Assembly (NCBI RefSeq): GCF_001642805.2
Contig: NZ_CP016948.1
Location: forward strand, 4,774,001 to 4,838,000
Length of the DNA: 64,000 bases
Direction of reading: 5' to 3'
Source: Serratia surfactantfaciens
GTDB taxonomy: Bacteria > Pseudomonadota > Gammaproteobacteria > Enterobacterales > Enterobacteriaceae
Below the pieces are notes generated by a model, which was not told where the DNA came from, ran no database searches, and saw only the letters and a list, made by a program, of their open reading frames with translations. Each line of letters starts with the position of its first letter. The stretch's first letter is position 1. The position numbers and the translations under genes are program-made. Positions 22,327 to 30,483 of the stretch are shown piece after piece.

Positions 22327-23187
22327 ATGGCCATTCCAAAACTTAATGATTACGCGCTGCCGACGGCGGACGAACTGCCGCAAAATAAAGTCACCTGGCA
22401 GGTGGAGCCGCAGCGCGCCGCGCTGTTGATCCACGATATGCAGCAGTATTTCCTCAACTTCTGGGGCGAGGACAGCGCGCTGATTAAACAGGTGGTGGAG
22501 AACATCGCCAACCTGCGCCGCTACTGCAAGCAGCAGGGTATTCCGGTGTTCTATACCGCGCAGCCGAACCAGCAGAGCGATGAAGATCGCGCGCTGTTGA
22601 ACGACATGTGGGGGCCGGGCCTGAACAAGCACCCCGAGCAGCAGGCGGTGACCGCCGCGCTGGCGCCGGACGAAGACGATACGGTGCTGGTGAAATGGCG
22701 CTACAGCGCCTTCCATCGCTCGCCGCTGCAGGAGATCCTGCAGGAGTCCGGCCGCGATCAGCTGATCATCTGTGGCGTGTATGCGCACATCGGCTGCCTG
22801 ACCACCGCCATCGACGCCTTCATGCGCAATATCCAGCCGTTCATGGTGGCCGATGGCCTGGCGGACTTCTCGCGCGACGAACACCTGATGGCGCTGCGTT
22901 ACACCGCCGGCCGCTGCGGCCGGGTGGTGACCACCGCGTCTCTGTTGCCGGCGGCCGGTATCGCCAGCATCGATGCGCTGCGTCAGCAGATCCTGCCGCT
23001 GCTGGACGAAGACAGCGAAGACATGGGCAACGATGAAAACCTGATCGATTACGGGCTGGATTCGGTGCGCATCATGGAGCTGGCGACTCGCTGGCGCAAG
23101 ATCCGCAGCGACATCGACTTTATCGCGCTGGCGCGCAACCCGACCATCGACAGCTGGTGGGCGCTGCTTTCCGAAGAGAAAGCCTGA
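22327..23187 (+). CDS. entB: Isochorismatase and aryl carrier protein EntB
   Basis: A 286-residue bifunctional protein. Residues ~1-210 are an isochorismatase ([32 protein letters not shown]) turning isochorismate to 2,3-dihydro-DHB. Residues ~220-286 form an aryl carrier domain with the phosphopantetheine Ser in DYGLDSVR. It holds DHB for both EntF and, probably, the Cy proteins. In E. coli entA follows; here the next gene is yncE after an ERIC element, so the dehydrogenase finishing DHB synthesis must be encoded elsewhere. Confidence 0.96.
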   Translation: MAIPKLNDYALPTADELPQNKVTWQVEPQRAALLIHDMQQYFLNFWGEDSALIKQVVENIANLRRYCKQQGIPVFYTAQPNQQSDEDRALLNDMWGPGLNKHPEQQAVTAALAPDEDDTVLVKWRYSAFHRSPLQEILQESGRDQLIICGVYAHIGCLTTAIDAFMRNIQPFMVADGLADFSRDEHLMALRYTAGRCGRVVTTASLLPAAGIASIDALRQQILPLLDEDSEDMGNDENLIDYGLDSVRIMELATRWRKIRSDIDFIALARNPTIDSWWALLSEEKA

Positions 23188-23249
23188 TTTTTAATAACGA
23201 TAATGCGGCGGCCGTCTGGTTTGACATAAAGCGCCGCTCTTTTGAGCCA

Positions 23250-23372
23250 TATCCAAAATAGTTGCATCTGCATCAAGGCGGCAAGAACGTGAGTCCCCAG
23301 GAGCTTACTCAGGTAAGTGACTGGGGCGAGCGAGCGCAGCCAACACCGATGTAGCTGCAAGTATGAAGGATA
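23250..23372. repeat. ERIC element (copy 1)
   Basis: The 123-bp region holds the ERIC core: GTGAGTCCCCAGGAGCTTAC and AAGTGACTGGGGCGAGCGA, with terminal TATCC / GGATA inverted repeats and AGTTGCA / TGCAAGTAT arms. It lies between entB and yncE and ends ~14 bp before the yncE ATG, touching its ribosome site. Confidence 0.9.
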
Positions 23373-23385
23373 TAAGGAGATTTTG

Positions 23386-24450
23386 ATGAATACTTTGATT
23401 ACCAAGGGAAAACGTGCGGCATTCCCGCTGATGCTGCTGTCCACGCTGCTGTTCTCCAACACCTTGCAGGCGCAAACCGCGCCGGAAGTGCTGCGCAAGC
23501 CGGTCGGCAAAGGCGCTTATGAAATGGCTTACAGCCCGAGCGAAAACGCGCTCTACCTGGCCACCTCGCAGAGCCGCAAGCTGGACAAGGGCGGCATCGT
23601 CTACCGTCTGGATCCGACCACGCTGGATGTGACCCAGATTATCCATAACGACATCAAGCCGTTTGGCGCCGCCGTCAATGCCAAGACCGGCACGCTGTTC
23701 TTCGGCAACACCGTCAATAACTCGGTAACCGCGATCGACGCCAAAACCGGCGACGTGAAAGGCCGCCTGGTGCTGGACGCGCGCCAGCGCTCCGAAACCG
23801 TTAAGCCGCTGGCGCCGCGTGAACTGGTGGCGGATGCCGACAGCGACACGCTGTACATCACCGGGCTGGGGGATTCCAGCGTGGTGTGGGTGGTGGACGG
23901 CAAGGATCTGACCCTGCGCGCTACCGTGACCGACACCGGCAAATACGGCACCGGCCTGGCGCTGGACGCCGCCGCCAAACGCCTGTATGTCACCAACGCC
24001 GACGGCGAGCTGGTGACCATCGACACCCAGAGCAACAAGGTGCTGTCGCGCAAGAAGCTGGATGAGTCTAAAGAGCACTTCTTCCTGAACATCAGCCTGG
24101 ATACCGCCACTCACCGCGCTTTCATCACCGATTCCAAGCAGCCGCAGGTGCTGGTGGTGGATACCCGCAACGGCAACATCCTGAGCAAGATCGACGTGCC
24201 GGAATCGCTGGCGGTGCTGTTCAACCCGGCGCGCAATGAGGTTTACGTTACCCACCGCCAGGCGGGCGAAGTGAGCGTGATCGACGCCAAGAGCTACAAG
24301 GTGCTGAACACCATCAAGACGCCGACCCATCCGAACAGCCTGGCGCTGTCGCCGGATGGCCAAACGCTGTATGTCAGCGTCAAACAGGCTTCCAGCCGCG
24401 AGAAAGAAGCGACCGCGCCGGACGACGTGATCCGCGTAGCGCTGAAATAA
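23386..24450 (+). CDS. yncE: Periplasmic beta-propeller protein YncE
   Basis: A 354-residue protein close to E. coli YncE (353), with a signal peptide ending near LQAQ and seven blade repeats (KGAYEMAYSPSENALYLATS; VLFNPARNEVYVTHRQAGEV; HPNSLALSPDGQTLYVSVKQ). ATG 23386 is preceded by ATAAGGAG; the open frame extends upstream through the ERIC element but that part is not coding. E. coli yncE is iron-regulated, and its function is not firmly known. Here it lies downstream of entCEB, and a second YncE-like gene ends the receptor-NRPS operon. Confidence 0.92.
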   Translation: MNTLITKGKRAAFPLMLLSTLLFSNTLQAQTAPEVLRKPVGKGAYEMAYSPSENALYLATSQSRKLDKGGIVYRLDPTTLDVTQIIHNDIKPFGAAVNAKTGTLFFGNTVNNSVTAIDAKTGDVKGRLVLDARQRSETVKPLAPRELVADADSDTLYITGLGDSSVVWVVDGKDLTLRATVTDTGKYGTGLALDAAAKRLYVTNADGELVTIDTQSNKVLSRKKLDESKEHFFLNISLDTATHRAFITDSKQPQVLVVDTRNGNILSKIDVPESLAVLFNPARNEVYVTHRQAGEVSVIDAKSYKVLNTIKTPTHPNSLALSPDGQTLYVSVKQASSREKEATAPDDVIRVALK

Positions 24451-24474
24451 TCTCACCCAGATAAGCACACCTCG

Positions 24475-24511
24475 AACAGGCGAAGCGGCGACGCTCCGCC
24501 TGTTTTTTTTC
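24475..24511 (+). terminator. Terminator after yncE
   Basis: A stem AACAGGCG...CGCCTGTT is followed by eight T residues. It marks the end of the siderophore locus. Confidence 0.85.
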
Positions 24512-24570
24512 GCCGTGCGATCTGCGGTATAAAGAGGGGATTGCCTTATTGACCCGAAGGAACGTTGGAT

Positions 24571-25188
24571 ATGCCCGTTTCACGCTCTCCGCTGTTGTTG
24601 TCTGTGATCACCCTGCTGCTGCTGGCGGCGCTGATCCACAGCGGCATTCATCCTTACGATCGCACCACCTGGCTGATGGAAGTGGCGCCGGTCTTGATTG
24701 TTTTGCCGCTGCTGTGGCTGACCCACCGCCGCTACCCGCTGACGCCGCTGCTCTACACGCTGATTTTCTTCCACGCGCTGATTCTGATTTTCGGCGGTAT
24801 GTACAGCTATGCCCGCGTGCCGCTGGGGTTTGAGGTGCAGCAGTGGCTGGATCTTGATCGCAACCCGTACGACAAATTGGGGCATTTCTTTCAGGGATTG
24901 GTGCCGGCGCTGGCGGCGCGCGAGATCCTGCTGCGCGGCGGCTATGTACAGGGGCGCAAGATGCTGGGCTTCGTGGTGTGCTGCATCGCGCTGGCGATCA
25001 GCGCCCTGTATGAGCTGATCGAATGGTGGGCGGCGCTGGCGCTGGGCCAGGGCGCCGACGAGTTTCTCGGTACTCAGGGTGACCCGTGGGACACCCAGTC
25101 CGACATGTTCTGCGCGCTGCTCGGGGCGATATGCGGCCTGTTGCTGTTCGGGCGCTGGCAGGATCGGCAAATCGCTCGCTTAGGCTGA
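24571..25188 (+). CDS. yjdF: Inner-membrane protein of the DUF2238 / YjdF family
   Basis: A 205-residue polytopic membrane protein with about six hydrophobic segments and the family segment YDKLGHFFQGLVPALAARE, then ALYELIEWW and a late LGTQGDPWDTQSDM. It resembles E. coli YjdF (209). Function unknown. ATG 24571 follows GAAGGAACG. It stands alone between two terminators, after the siderophore locus. Confidence 0.85.
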   Translation: MPVSRSPLLLSVITLLLLAALIHSGIHPYDRTTWLMEVAPVLIVLPLLWLTHRRYPLTPLLYTLIFFHALILIFGGMYSYARVPLGFEVQQWLDLDRNPYDKLGHFFQGLVPALAAREILLRGGYVQGRKMLGFVVCCIALAISALYELIEWWAALALGQGADEFLGTQGDPWDTQSDMFCALLGAICGLLLFGRWQDRQIARLG

Positions 25189-25213
25189 TAAACCTCAAAT
25201 GATCACATAGCAA

Positions 25214-25237
25214 TAGCCCGCCGTATGGCGGGTTTTC
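25214..25237 (+). terminator. Terminator after yjdF
   Basis: AGCCCGCC-GTAT-GGCGGGTTTTCT hairpin 26 bp after the yjdF stop. Confidence 0.75.
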
Positions 25238-25285
25238 TATGAAAAAACGTAAAGTAACCAGGTGGGGCTGAAAGGCGTCGCCTTT

Positions 25286-25912
25286 TCACTCTTCTTTCGC
25301 ATAGAGATACACCGAAGCGCGGGAAACGCCGAGGTGCTGCGCCACGATTTCCATCGCCTTTTTAACCTCGAGCAGACCTTGCTCCCTCAGTTCCTGAATC
25401 AACCGCTTTCTCTCCGGCGTTTTCAGCGCGCGCGGCGTGGTGGCGTGGCGTGCGGCGAAGCGATCGATACGGTTGCGGATGGCCTCCGCGCCGCTGGGCT
25501 CCAGGTGTTCCGTCACCGCGCCGGCCGCCGTTTGCGTGAACTGCGCCAGCGCGCTTTGCATGCCGCGGAACAGCGTCATATCAACGTTCAAACAGAGTGC
25601 GGCGACGTAGTCGCCCTGCGCATTCTTGATGCCGATCGAGGTGCTTTTCGCCGGGCGACCGTCGGCGAACTGGTTGCCGTAGTTGGCGATCACGCTGGGA
25701 AACTCCGCCGAAGCGATGCGAGCCAGGCCAAGTTCCGTCGCCGCTTGGCCGACTTCTCGTCCGGACAGGTTGTTGTGGATCGCCAAAATGGCGTGTTCGG
25801 GATTTTGCAGATCGTGAACCACCACTTCGCAAAACGGCGCGAAGGTGGCGCTCAGCCCCTCGGCAATCACGTTTAACTGGGATAACAGCAAATTTTCCGG
25901 CACTTCAGGCAT
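25286..25912 (-). CDS. YheO/DauR-type transcriptional regulator (PAS-like + HTH)
   Basis: A 208-residue regulator. Residues ~10-120 are a YheO-like PAS domain (HDLQNPEHAILAIHNNLSGREVG, GQFADGRP-type loop, KSTSIGIKN). The C-terminal ~60 residues are a helix-turn-helix ending in VAQHLGVSRASVYLYAKE. DauR in Pseudomonas regulates D-arginine catabolism. Here it is divergent from a symporter, RidA and ammonia-lyase cassette, so it probably senses an amino acid or keto acid related to that pathway. Ligand and polarity of control are inferred. Confidence 0.8.
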   Translation of the reverse strand: MPEVPENLLLSQLNVIAEGLSATFAPFCEVVVHDLQNPEHAILAIHNNLSGREVGQAATELGLARIASAEFPSVIANYGNQFADGRPAKSTSIGIKNAQGDYVAALCLNVDMTLFRGMQSALAQFTQTAAGAVTEHLEPSGAEAIRNRIDRFAARHATTPRALKTPERKRLIQELREQGLLEVKKAMEIVAQHLGVSRASVYLYAKEE

Positions 25913-26228
25913 AGGGCACTCCGATCACTCTCTTGGCGGCGTTGGCTCATTTCGAACCAGATCCAGATGAAGAACATACCACAAGTGCGGCGCACGGCGG
26001 TTTTCATCTGGCGCCTGGCGACACTAAAAATGATCCTGCTCCCAATTCTGCACTTCCCGATTAGCATTTGACTGTCGCGCAGGTATATAACATCATCATT
26101 GGACTTATTTTCTAATTTTAGATTATTTGTTTTGAGTATGACAATGTTCGTGCGTTAAAAGCCGTATCGCACACACCGGGGTTTTTCAGCGCTAGCTTCA
26201 ACGGCCCGCAAGGGCATGGAGAACAATA
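25913..26228. promoter_or_regulatory. Divergent promoter region of the regulator and symporter cassette
   Basis: A 316-bp AT-rich gap with no gene. It contains a small inverted repeat TCTAA-TT-TTAGA at 26111-26122 that could be an operator, but nothing identifies its binding protein. The symporter start at 26229 has GGAGAACAATA before it. Confidence 0.5.
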
Positions 26229-27503
26229 ATGTCTGCAACTTCAGTCGTCGGTTCTGCACGAAAACCTTTTTACTCCACGCTGACCTTTCAGTTAGTGGTA
26301 GGGCTGGCGGCCGGTGGCGCGCTGGGAGTGCTGTGGCCGCAAATTGGCGCTCAGCTCAATCCGCTGGCGGCGGCCTTCGTCAAGCTGATCAAAATGGTGG
26401 CCGGCCTGATTGTGTTTCTCACCGTGGTGGCCGGTTTTGCGCAGGTTAAACGCGGTGCCGGCGTTGGTCGCCTGGGCATGATCTCGGTCTGTTATTTCGA
26501 AGCGGTCAGCACGTTGGCACTGCTGATCGGCCTGGTGATGGGCAATCTGTTTGAGCCGGGCAAGGGGCTGGCCTTGCATGCTGATGCCGCCACGGTGCTT
26601 AAACCGGCGGAGCCCCTGCAAGGCGTGGACTTCGTGATGAGCATTATCCCGAAAACGGTGGTTGATGCGTTGGCCAGCGGCATCATGCTGCAAATCTTGT
26701 TGGTGGCTCTGCTGTTTGGCTATGCGCTGTACGCAATGGGCGATAAAGGCAAGCCGGTGGTTGATTTGGTGAATCTGCTTACCGAAGCCACCTTCAAAGT
26801 GGTCAATATCATCCTCAAGCTGGCGCCCGTTGGCGTATTTGGCGCGGCGGCGTTCATGCTGGGCAAATACGGCATTGGCGCGCTGATGCCGGTGATGAAA
26901 TTGGTGGGGCTGGTCTATCTGGGGTGTCTGTTCCTCATTGTGGTGGTGTTTTCCGTGGTGGCCTGGTTGACCCGTTTTAGCCTGTTCGGTTTCTTAAAAC
27001 TCATCAGGGAAGAGCTGATCATCGCCTTTACCACCACCTCATCGGAAGCCGCCTTGCCGGGCCTGATGAAAAAACTTGAATTGGCCGGCTGTAGTAAAGC
27101 CACCGTCGGTTTTGTCGTGCCGACCGGTTACTCCTTGAATCTGGACGGCTCTTCAATCTACATGACGTTAGCGGCGCTGTTTATCGCTCAGGCCGCCGGT
27201 TTGGAGCTGAGCCTGGCGCAACAGGCCGGCCTATTGATGGTGTTTCTGCTGACCTCGAAAGGCGTAGCCGGCGTGACGGGCGGCGCTTTCGTCACGCTGT
27301 CCGCTTCGCTGTTGATGTTTCCAGAGATACCGATGGAGGGGCTGGCGCTGATTCTTGGCGTGGATCGCTTGATGGATACCATGCGTACGTTGACCAACGT
27401 GGCCGGCAACGGCGTGGCGACCATGGCGATTTCTTACTGGCAGAAAGAGCGTGTGGGTTTTCAGGTGAGGCTGCCTGAAGCTGCCGTGCGCAAACCCGTC
27501 TGA
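26229..27503 (+). CDS. Dicarboxylate/amino acid:cation symporter (DctA/GltP family)
   Basis: A 424-residue inner-membrane symporter. It has the family hallmarks: a serine-rich hairpin FTTTSSEAALPGLMKKL, the NMDG-like NLDGSSIYMTLAALFIAQA, the second hairpin TSKGVAGVTGGAFVTLSASL, and VDRLMDTMRTLTNVAGNGVA, which includes the binding-site Asp, Arg and Asn. Members import C4-dicarboxylates or acidic amino acids with H+ or Na+. As first gene of a cassette with RidA and a hydroxyaspartate-type ammonia-lyase, a plausible substrate is 3-hydroxyaspartate or aspartate-like acids; this is inference. Confidence 0.88.
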   Translation: MSATSVVGSARKPFYSTLTFQLVVGLAAGGALGVLWPQIGAQLNPLAAAFVKLIKMVAGLIVFLTVVAGFAQVKRGAGVGRLGMISVCYFEAVSTLALLIGLVMGNLFEPGKGLALHADAATVLKPAEPLQGVDFVMSIIPKTVVDALASGIMLQILLVALLFGYALYAMGDKGKPVVDLVNLLTEATFKVVNIILKLAPVGVFGAAAFMLGKYGIGALMPVMKLVGLVYLGCLFLIVVVFSVVAWLTRFSLFGFLKLIREELIIAFTTTSSEAALPGLMKKLELAGCSKATVGFVVPTGYSLNLDGSSIYMTLAALFIAQAAGLELSLAQQAGLLMVFLLTSKGVAGVTGGAFVTLSASLLMFPEIPMEGLALILGVDRLMDTMRTLTNVAGNGVATMAISYWQKERVGFQVRLPEAAVRKPV

Positions 27504-27557
27504 ATGCCGCCCTGCGCGGTTGCCGCAGGGCTTTTCGAACCTGTGCAAGGATTAAAT

Positions 27558-27947
27558 ATGAAGCATGATGTGGTTTACAACGGATCCGGCGGCTTTCCTC
27601 CCGCCGGTCATTACTCACCCAGTTGCACGGCCAATGGGGCGGTCTATATCTCTGGCCAATTGCCGATCGCCTTTTCCGGTGAGAGTCTTGCCGGCGAACC
27701 TTTCGCGCGGCAAGTCCGCCAGGTGCTCGACAATCTGGATGCCTGCCTGGCAGGGGCCGGCGTCGGCCGCGCGCAACTGGTTCAGGTGCGCGTCTATCTG
27801 ACGGATATCGATTTGTGGCCGACCTTCAATGCGCTGTATGCCGAATGGATCGGCGAGTTTCGCCCTGCGCGCGCGGTGGCCGGCGTATCGCAGCTGCATT
27901 ATGGCGCCGCCGTGGAAGTGGAAGCTGTCGCGTTGGCCGCCCTTTAA
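27558..27947 (+). CDS. RidA/YjgF-family enamine/imine deaminase
   Basis: A 129-residue RidA-family protein. ATG 27558 follows AAGGATTAAAT. It has the YSPSCTANGAVYISGQLPI start, the QVRQVLDNLDACL helix and VQVRVYLTDIDLWPTFN; the Arg of the RidA active site occurs in the FRPARAVAGV segment. RidA proteins hydrolyse reactive enamine/imine products of PLP dehydratases to keto acids. The next gene, 21 bp on, is such a dehydratase, which fits this job exactly. Confidence 0.88.
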   Translation: MKHDVVYNGSGGFPPAGHYSPSCTANGAVYISGQLPIAFSGESLAGEPFARQVRQVLDNLDACLAGAGVGRAQLVQVRVYLTDIDLWPTFNALYAEWIGEFRPARAVAGVSQLHYGAAVEVEAVALAAL

Positions 27948-27968
27948 CCCTTACTGACAGGTAACGCT

Positions 27969-28940
27969 ATGACCGATTTGATTTTACCCGTTTATGACGA
28001 CGTGGCCGCCGCCGCCGCGCGCATCAAGGATTATGCTCACCGCACGCCGGTGCAGACTTCACGCACGGTTGACGACGATTTCGGCGCCAGCGTATTTTTC
28101 AAATGCGAGAACCTGCAGCGCATGGGCGCCTTTAAATTTCGCGGTGCGATGAATGCCTTGCTGCAGTTTTCTCCGGCGCAGCGCAAGGCCGGGGTAGTGG
28201 CCTTTTCTTCCGGCAATCATGCACAGGCGATCGCGCTGGCTGCCAGGCTGCTCGACATTCCCGCCACGATCGTTATGCCGCACGACGCGCCGGCGGCCAA
28301 AGTGGCTGCGACGCGCGGCTATGGCGGCAAAGTGGTGGAGTACAACCGTTATCATGAGGATCGCGAGCAGATCGGCCGGGATCTGGCGCAGCAACAGGGA
28401 TTAACGCTGATCCCGCCTTACGATCATCCGCAGGTGATCGCCGGGCAGGGTACCGCGGCTAAAGAGCTGTTCGACGGGGTCGGCGAACTGGACGCGCTGT
28501 TCGTTTGCCTGGGCGGCGGCGGGTTGCTGGCCGGCTCTGCACTCGCCGCGCGTCGGCTGTCGCCGGGTTGCCGAGTCTATGGCGTAGAGCCTTTGGCGGG
28601 CAATGACGGGCAGCAATCATTCCGTACCGGCCGCATCGTTCACATTGAGACGCCGCAGACCCTCGCCGATGGCGCACAGACGCAGCATCTGGGCCAACAT
28701 ACTTTCCCGATTATCCGCCGGGACGTTGACGACGTTCTGACGGTGACCGACGATGAGCTGATTACCGCCATGCGCTTTTTCGCTGAACGGATGAAAATGG
28801 TGGTGGAGCCAACCGGCTGCCTGGGGTTCGCCGCCGCCTGCGCGCAGAAATCGATGCTGCGGGGAAAACGCGTCGGTGTGATCATCAGCGGTGGCAACGT
28901 CGACATTCGCCGCTACGGCGAGTTGCTGGCAGGTCAATAG
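27969..28940 (+). CDS. PLP-dependent ammonia-lyase, threo-3-hydroxyaspartate dehydratase/serine racemase type
   Basis: A 323-residue fold-type II PLP enzyme without a regulatory ACT domain. PLP Lys lies in MGAFKFRGAMNALL; SSGNHAQAIALAA and the CLGGGGLLAGSALA phosphate loop are present. The segments DGAQTQHLGQHTFPIIRRDVDD and VVEPTGCLGFAAA are those of L-threo-3-hydroxyaspartate ammonia-lyases rather than biosynthetic threonine deaminase. The reaction would yield oxaloacetate and ammonia via an iminium that RidA can hydrolyse. Threonine or serine dehydratase activity remains possible. Confidence 0.82.
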   Translation: MTDLILPVYDDVAAAAARIKDYAHRTPVQTSRTVDDDFGASVFFKCENLQRMGAFKFRGAMNALLQFSPAQRKAGVVAFSSGNHAQAIALAARLLDIPATIVMPHDAPAAKVAATRGYGGKVVEYNRYHEDREQIGRDLAQQQGLTLIPPYDHPQVIAGQGTAAKELFDGVGELDALFVCLGGGGLLAGSALAARRLSPGCRVYGVEPLAGNDGQQSFRTGRIVHIETPQTLADGAQTQHLGQHTFPIIRRDVDDVLTVTDDELITAMRFFAERMKMVVEPTGCLGFAAACAQKSMLRGKRVGVIISGGNVDIRRYGELLAGQ

Positions 28941-28966
28941 AAACAGGCGGATGACGAGAGAGAACC

Positions 28967-29473
28967 ATGGTGACAGACAAGACGGTATTTGAGCAGGTCG
29001 TGGCGCTGCTGAGCGCCGGAGAGGCCGCATTCCGGGTGATAGAACATCCGGCGGAGGGGCGCTGCGAAGCGGTAGCGGCATTGCGCGGCACCGAACAGGG
29101 GCAGGGCGCCAAGGCACTGGTGTGCCAAACGCGCATCGACGGAGCCAAGCATTACATTTTGGCGGTGCTGGCGGCGGACCGTCAGGCGGATCTGCAGCGG
29201 TTGGCGGCCGAGTTGGGCGGTAAAAAGGCGTCGTTGGTCAGCCCGGCGGAAATCGCGACCCTGACGGCCTGCGTGCCGGGGGCGATCCCGCCGTTCAGCT
29301 TCCACCCGCAGCTCAGGCTGGTCGCCGATCCGGAGCTGTTTGAGCGTTACGATGACATTGCGTTTAACGCCGGCGATCTGCAACGCTCCGTGGTGCTCAA
29401 TGCGCAGGATTATCTGCGTATTGCGGCGCCTGAGTTTATTCATTTCGCGCGTACGGAGACGATGGCGGAGTGA
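28967..29473 (+). CDS. yeaK: YbaK/EbsC-type aminoacyl-tRNA deacylase YeaK
   Basis: A 168-residue protein matching E. coli YeaK (167): CEAVAALRGTEQGQGAKALVC, LGGKKASLVSPAEI, and GAIPPFSFHPQLRLVADP. These proteins hydrolyse mischarged aminoacyl-tRNAs. The conserved Lys is in the GAKALVC segment. Starts at ATG 28967, 26 bp after the ammonia-lyase; it may be co-transcribed. A strong terminator follows. In E. coli yeaK is at a different locus. Confidence 0.85.
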   Translation: MVTDKTVFEQVVALLSAGEAAFRVIEHPAEGRCEAVAALRGTEQGQGAKALVCQTRIDGAKHYILAVLAADRQADLQRLAAELGGKKASLVSPAEIATLTACVPGAIPPFSFHPQLRLVADPELFERYDDIAFNAGDLQRSVVLNAQDYLRIAAPEFIHFARTETMAE

Positions 29474-29508
29474 GAAAAAGAGCGTCTGTTCAGACGAGTT
29501 GAACAACA

Positions 29509-29545
29509 ACGCTGAACTGCCGTTTACCGCCGGTTCAGCGTTTTT
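29509..29545 (+). terminator. Terminator after yeaK
   Basis: A 10-bp perfect stem AACGCTGAAC / GTTCAGCGTT followed by TTTATG, 35 bp after yeaK. Confidence 0.85.
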
Positions 29546-29592
29546 ATGCTATATCCTTTGTTCGGAACCGCTGGCTGAACGAGAGACTGAGT

Positions 29593-30015
29593 TTGATCAC
29601 CAATCCCCTATCCCGCAAAGAATACGCAGTATGGATGTCGTTAACGATAGGGTTCAGCTTTGCGTGGTTAAATCTTTTAGAGCTCTATAACAACGACGCA
29701 TTATTCTTTCAGAAATTGACGATTTCCGTCATCAATAACGTTTCGTTCGCCGATGTCATCGCCTCTTACCTGAGGCTGATTCTGTATCTTCCTTTCGGCG
29801 TGTTGGCGATCGTGCTGACGCTGCTGTTTTGCGCCCAGCGGTTATGCGATACCCGGTTCTTCGTGCTCGCCTGGCCGGTTTCTCTGGCGATCTTCCTGGC
29901 CTTTTGGTTCATCAACGTCGCTTTCCCCGGGCATCTCAATCTGGTATTAGCCGCCAAATCTTGCGTACTGGCGCTGATTGGGCTGATTCCGCCGAGCCAA
30001 CGAAAGCCCGAATAA
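29593..30015 (+). CDS. Small hypothetical inner-membrane protein
   Basis: A 140-residue frame with a TTG start (GAGAG upstream); an ATG at about residue 15 is an alternative. The product has four hydrophobic segments (about 12-30, 55-85, 90-110, 117-135). No family recognised. Its last codons and stop lie inside copy A of the 97-bp repeat next to tRNA-Phe, so its C-terminus may have been altered by that duplication. Confidence 0.55.
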   Translation: MITNPLSRKEYAVWMSLTIGFSFAWLNLLELYNNDALFFQKLTISVINNVSFADVIASYLRLILYLPFGVLAIVLTLLFCAQRLCDTRFFVLAWPVSLAIFLAFWFINVAFPGHLNLVLAAKSCVLALIGLIPPSQRKPE

Positions 30016-30104
30016 TCGAACGCAGTTCGATGGAGAGTCCTGTCTCTGAAAAGCAAAAACCCAGCCATAGGCTGGGTTCTCTATATAGGGCGACCGGACT
30101 CGGA
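30008..30104. repeat. Direct repeat copy A (tRNA-Phe 3' end plus terminator)
   Basis: Nearly identical to 30168-30264 at a fixed offset of 160 bp. It contains the hairpin ACCCAGCC-ATA-GGCTGGGT and a degraded copy of the last ~17 bases of tRNA-Phe (ACCGGACTCGGA). The 63 bp between copies is unique and rich in small hairpins. Confidence 0.88.
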
Positions 30105-30167
30105 CAACCGGCGCTGGCGCCGTGTTGAACAGCGCTTTAGCGCTGGCCCGCAGGGTGAGGCCTTTGG

Positions 30168-30264
30168 CCGAATAATCGAACGCAGTTCGATGGAGAGTCC
30201 TGTCTCTGAAAAGCAAAAACCCAGCCATAGGCTGGGTTCTCTAAATATGGTGCCCGGACTCGGA
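30168..30264. repeat. Direct repeat copy B, joined to the intact tRNA-Phe
   Basis: Second copy of the 97-bp repeat. It overlaps the 3' end of the complete tRNA-Phe gene and supplies its terminator. Only a few mismatches to copy A, all near the tRNA end. Confidence 0.88.
30215..30238 (-). terminator. Terminator of tRNA-Phe
   Basis: On the minus strand AACCCAGCC-TAT-GGCTGGGTT is followed by TTTGCTTTT, just downstream of the tRNA. A second copy sits at 30055-30078. Confidence 0.85.
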
Positions 30265-30323
30265 ATCGAACCAAGGACACGGGGATTTTCAATCCCCTGC
30301 TCTACCGACTGAGCTATCCGGGC
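30248..30323 (-). tRNA. tRNA-Phe (anticodon GAA), CCA encoded
   Basis: 76-nt cloverleaf on the minus strand: acceptor GCCCGGA, D-arm AGCTCAGTCGGTAGAGC, anticodon arm GGGGATTGAAAATCCCC with GAA, T-arm GGTTCGATTCC, and CCA. It sits beside yjdC as pheU does in E. coli. Confidence 0.97.
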
Positions 30324-30333
30324 AACGGGCAGC

Positions 30334-30362
30334 ATTAAACCGTATTGGCATAAAGCCGTCAA
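30334..30362 (-). promoter_or_regulatory. Sigma-70 promoter of tRNA-Phe
   Basis: On the minus strand a -35 TTGACG (30362-30357) and -10 TTTAAT (30339-30334) are separated by 17 bp and followed by a GC-rich discriminator, typical of stable-RNA promoters. Confidence 0.75.
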
Positions 30363-30483
30363 CGGCTTTATGCGTGAAAGACGCTAAAATGCGTCCGGTT
30401 GCTGGCTTTTCAGGCAAAGGGCGCAAAAAATGCGCCTGTCAGAGAGAGCGCCTTGGGTTGGCTGCGCCGCCGACCCTGCAGAT

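Noticed and set aside
23317..23385. Upstream extension of the yncE frame
   Set aside because: It reads through the ERIC element; the ATG at 23386 has the ribosome site and signal peptide.
30008..30264. A resident prophage or island at tRNA-Phe
   Set aside because: Only a 160-bp duplication is present; there is no integrase or phage gene.
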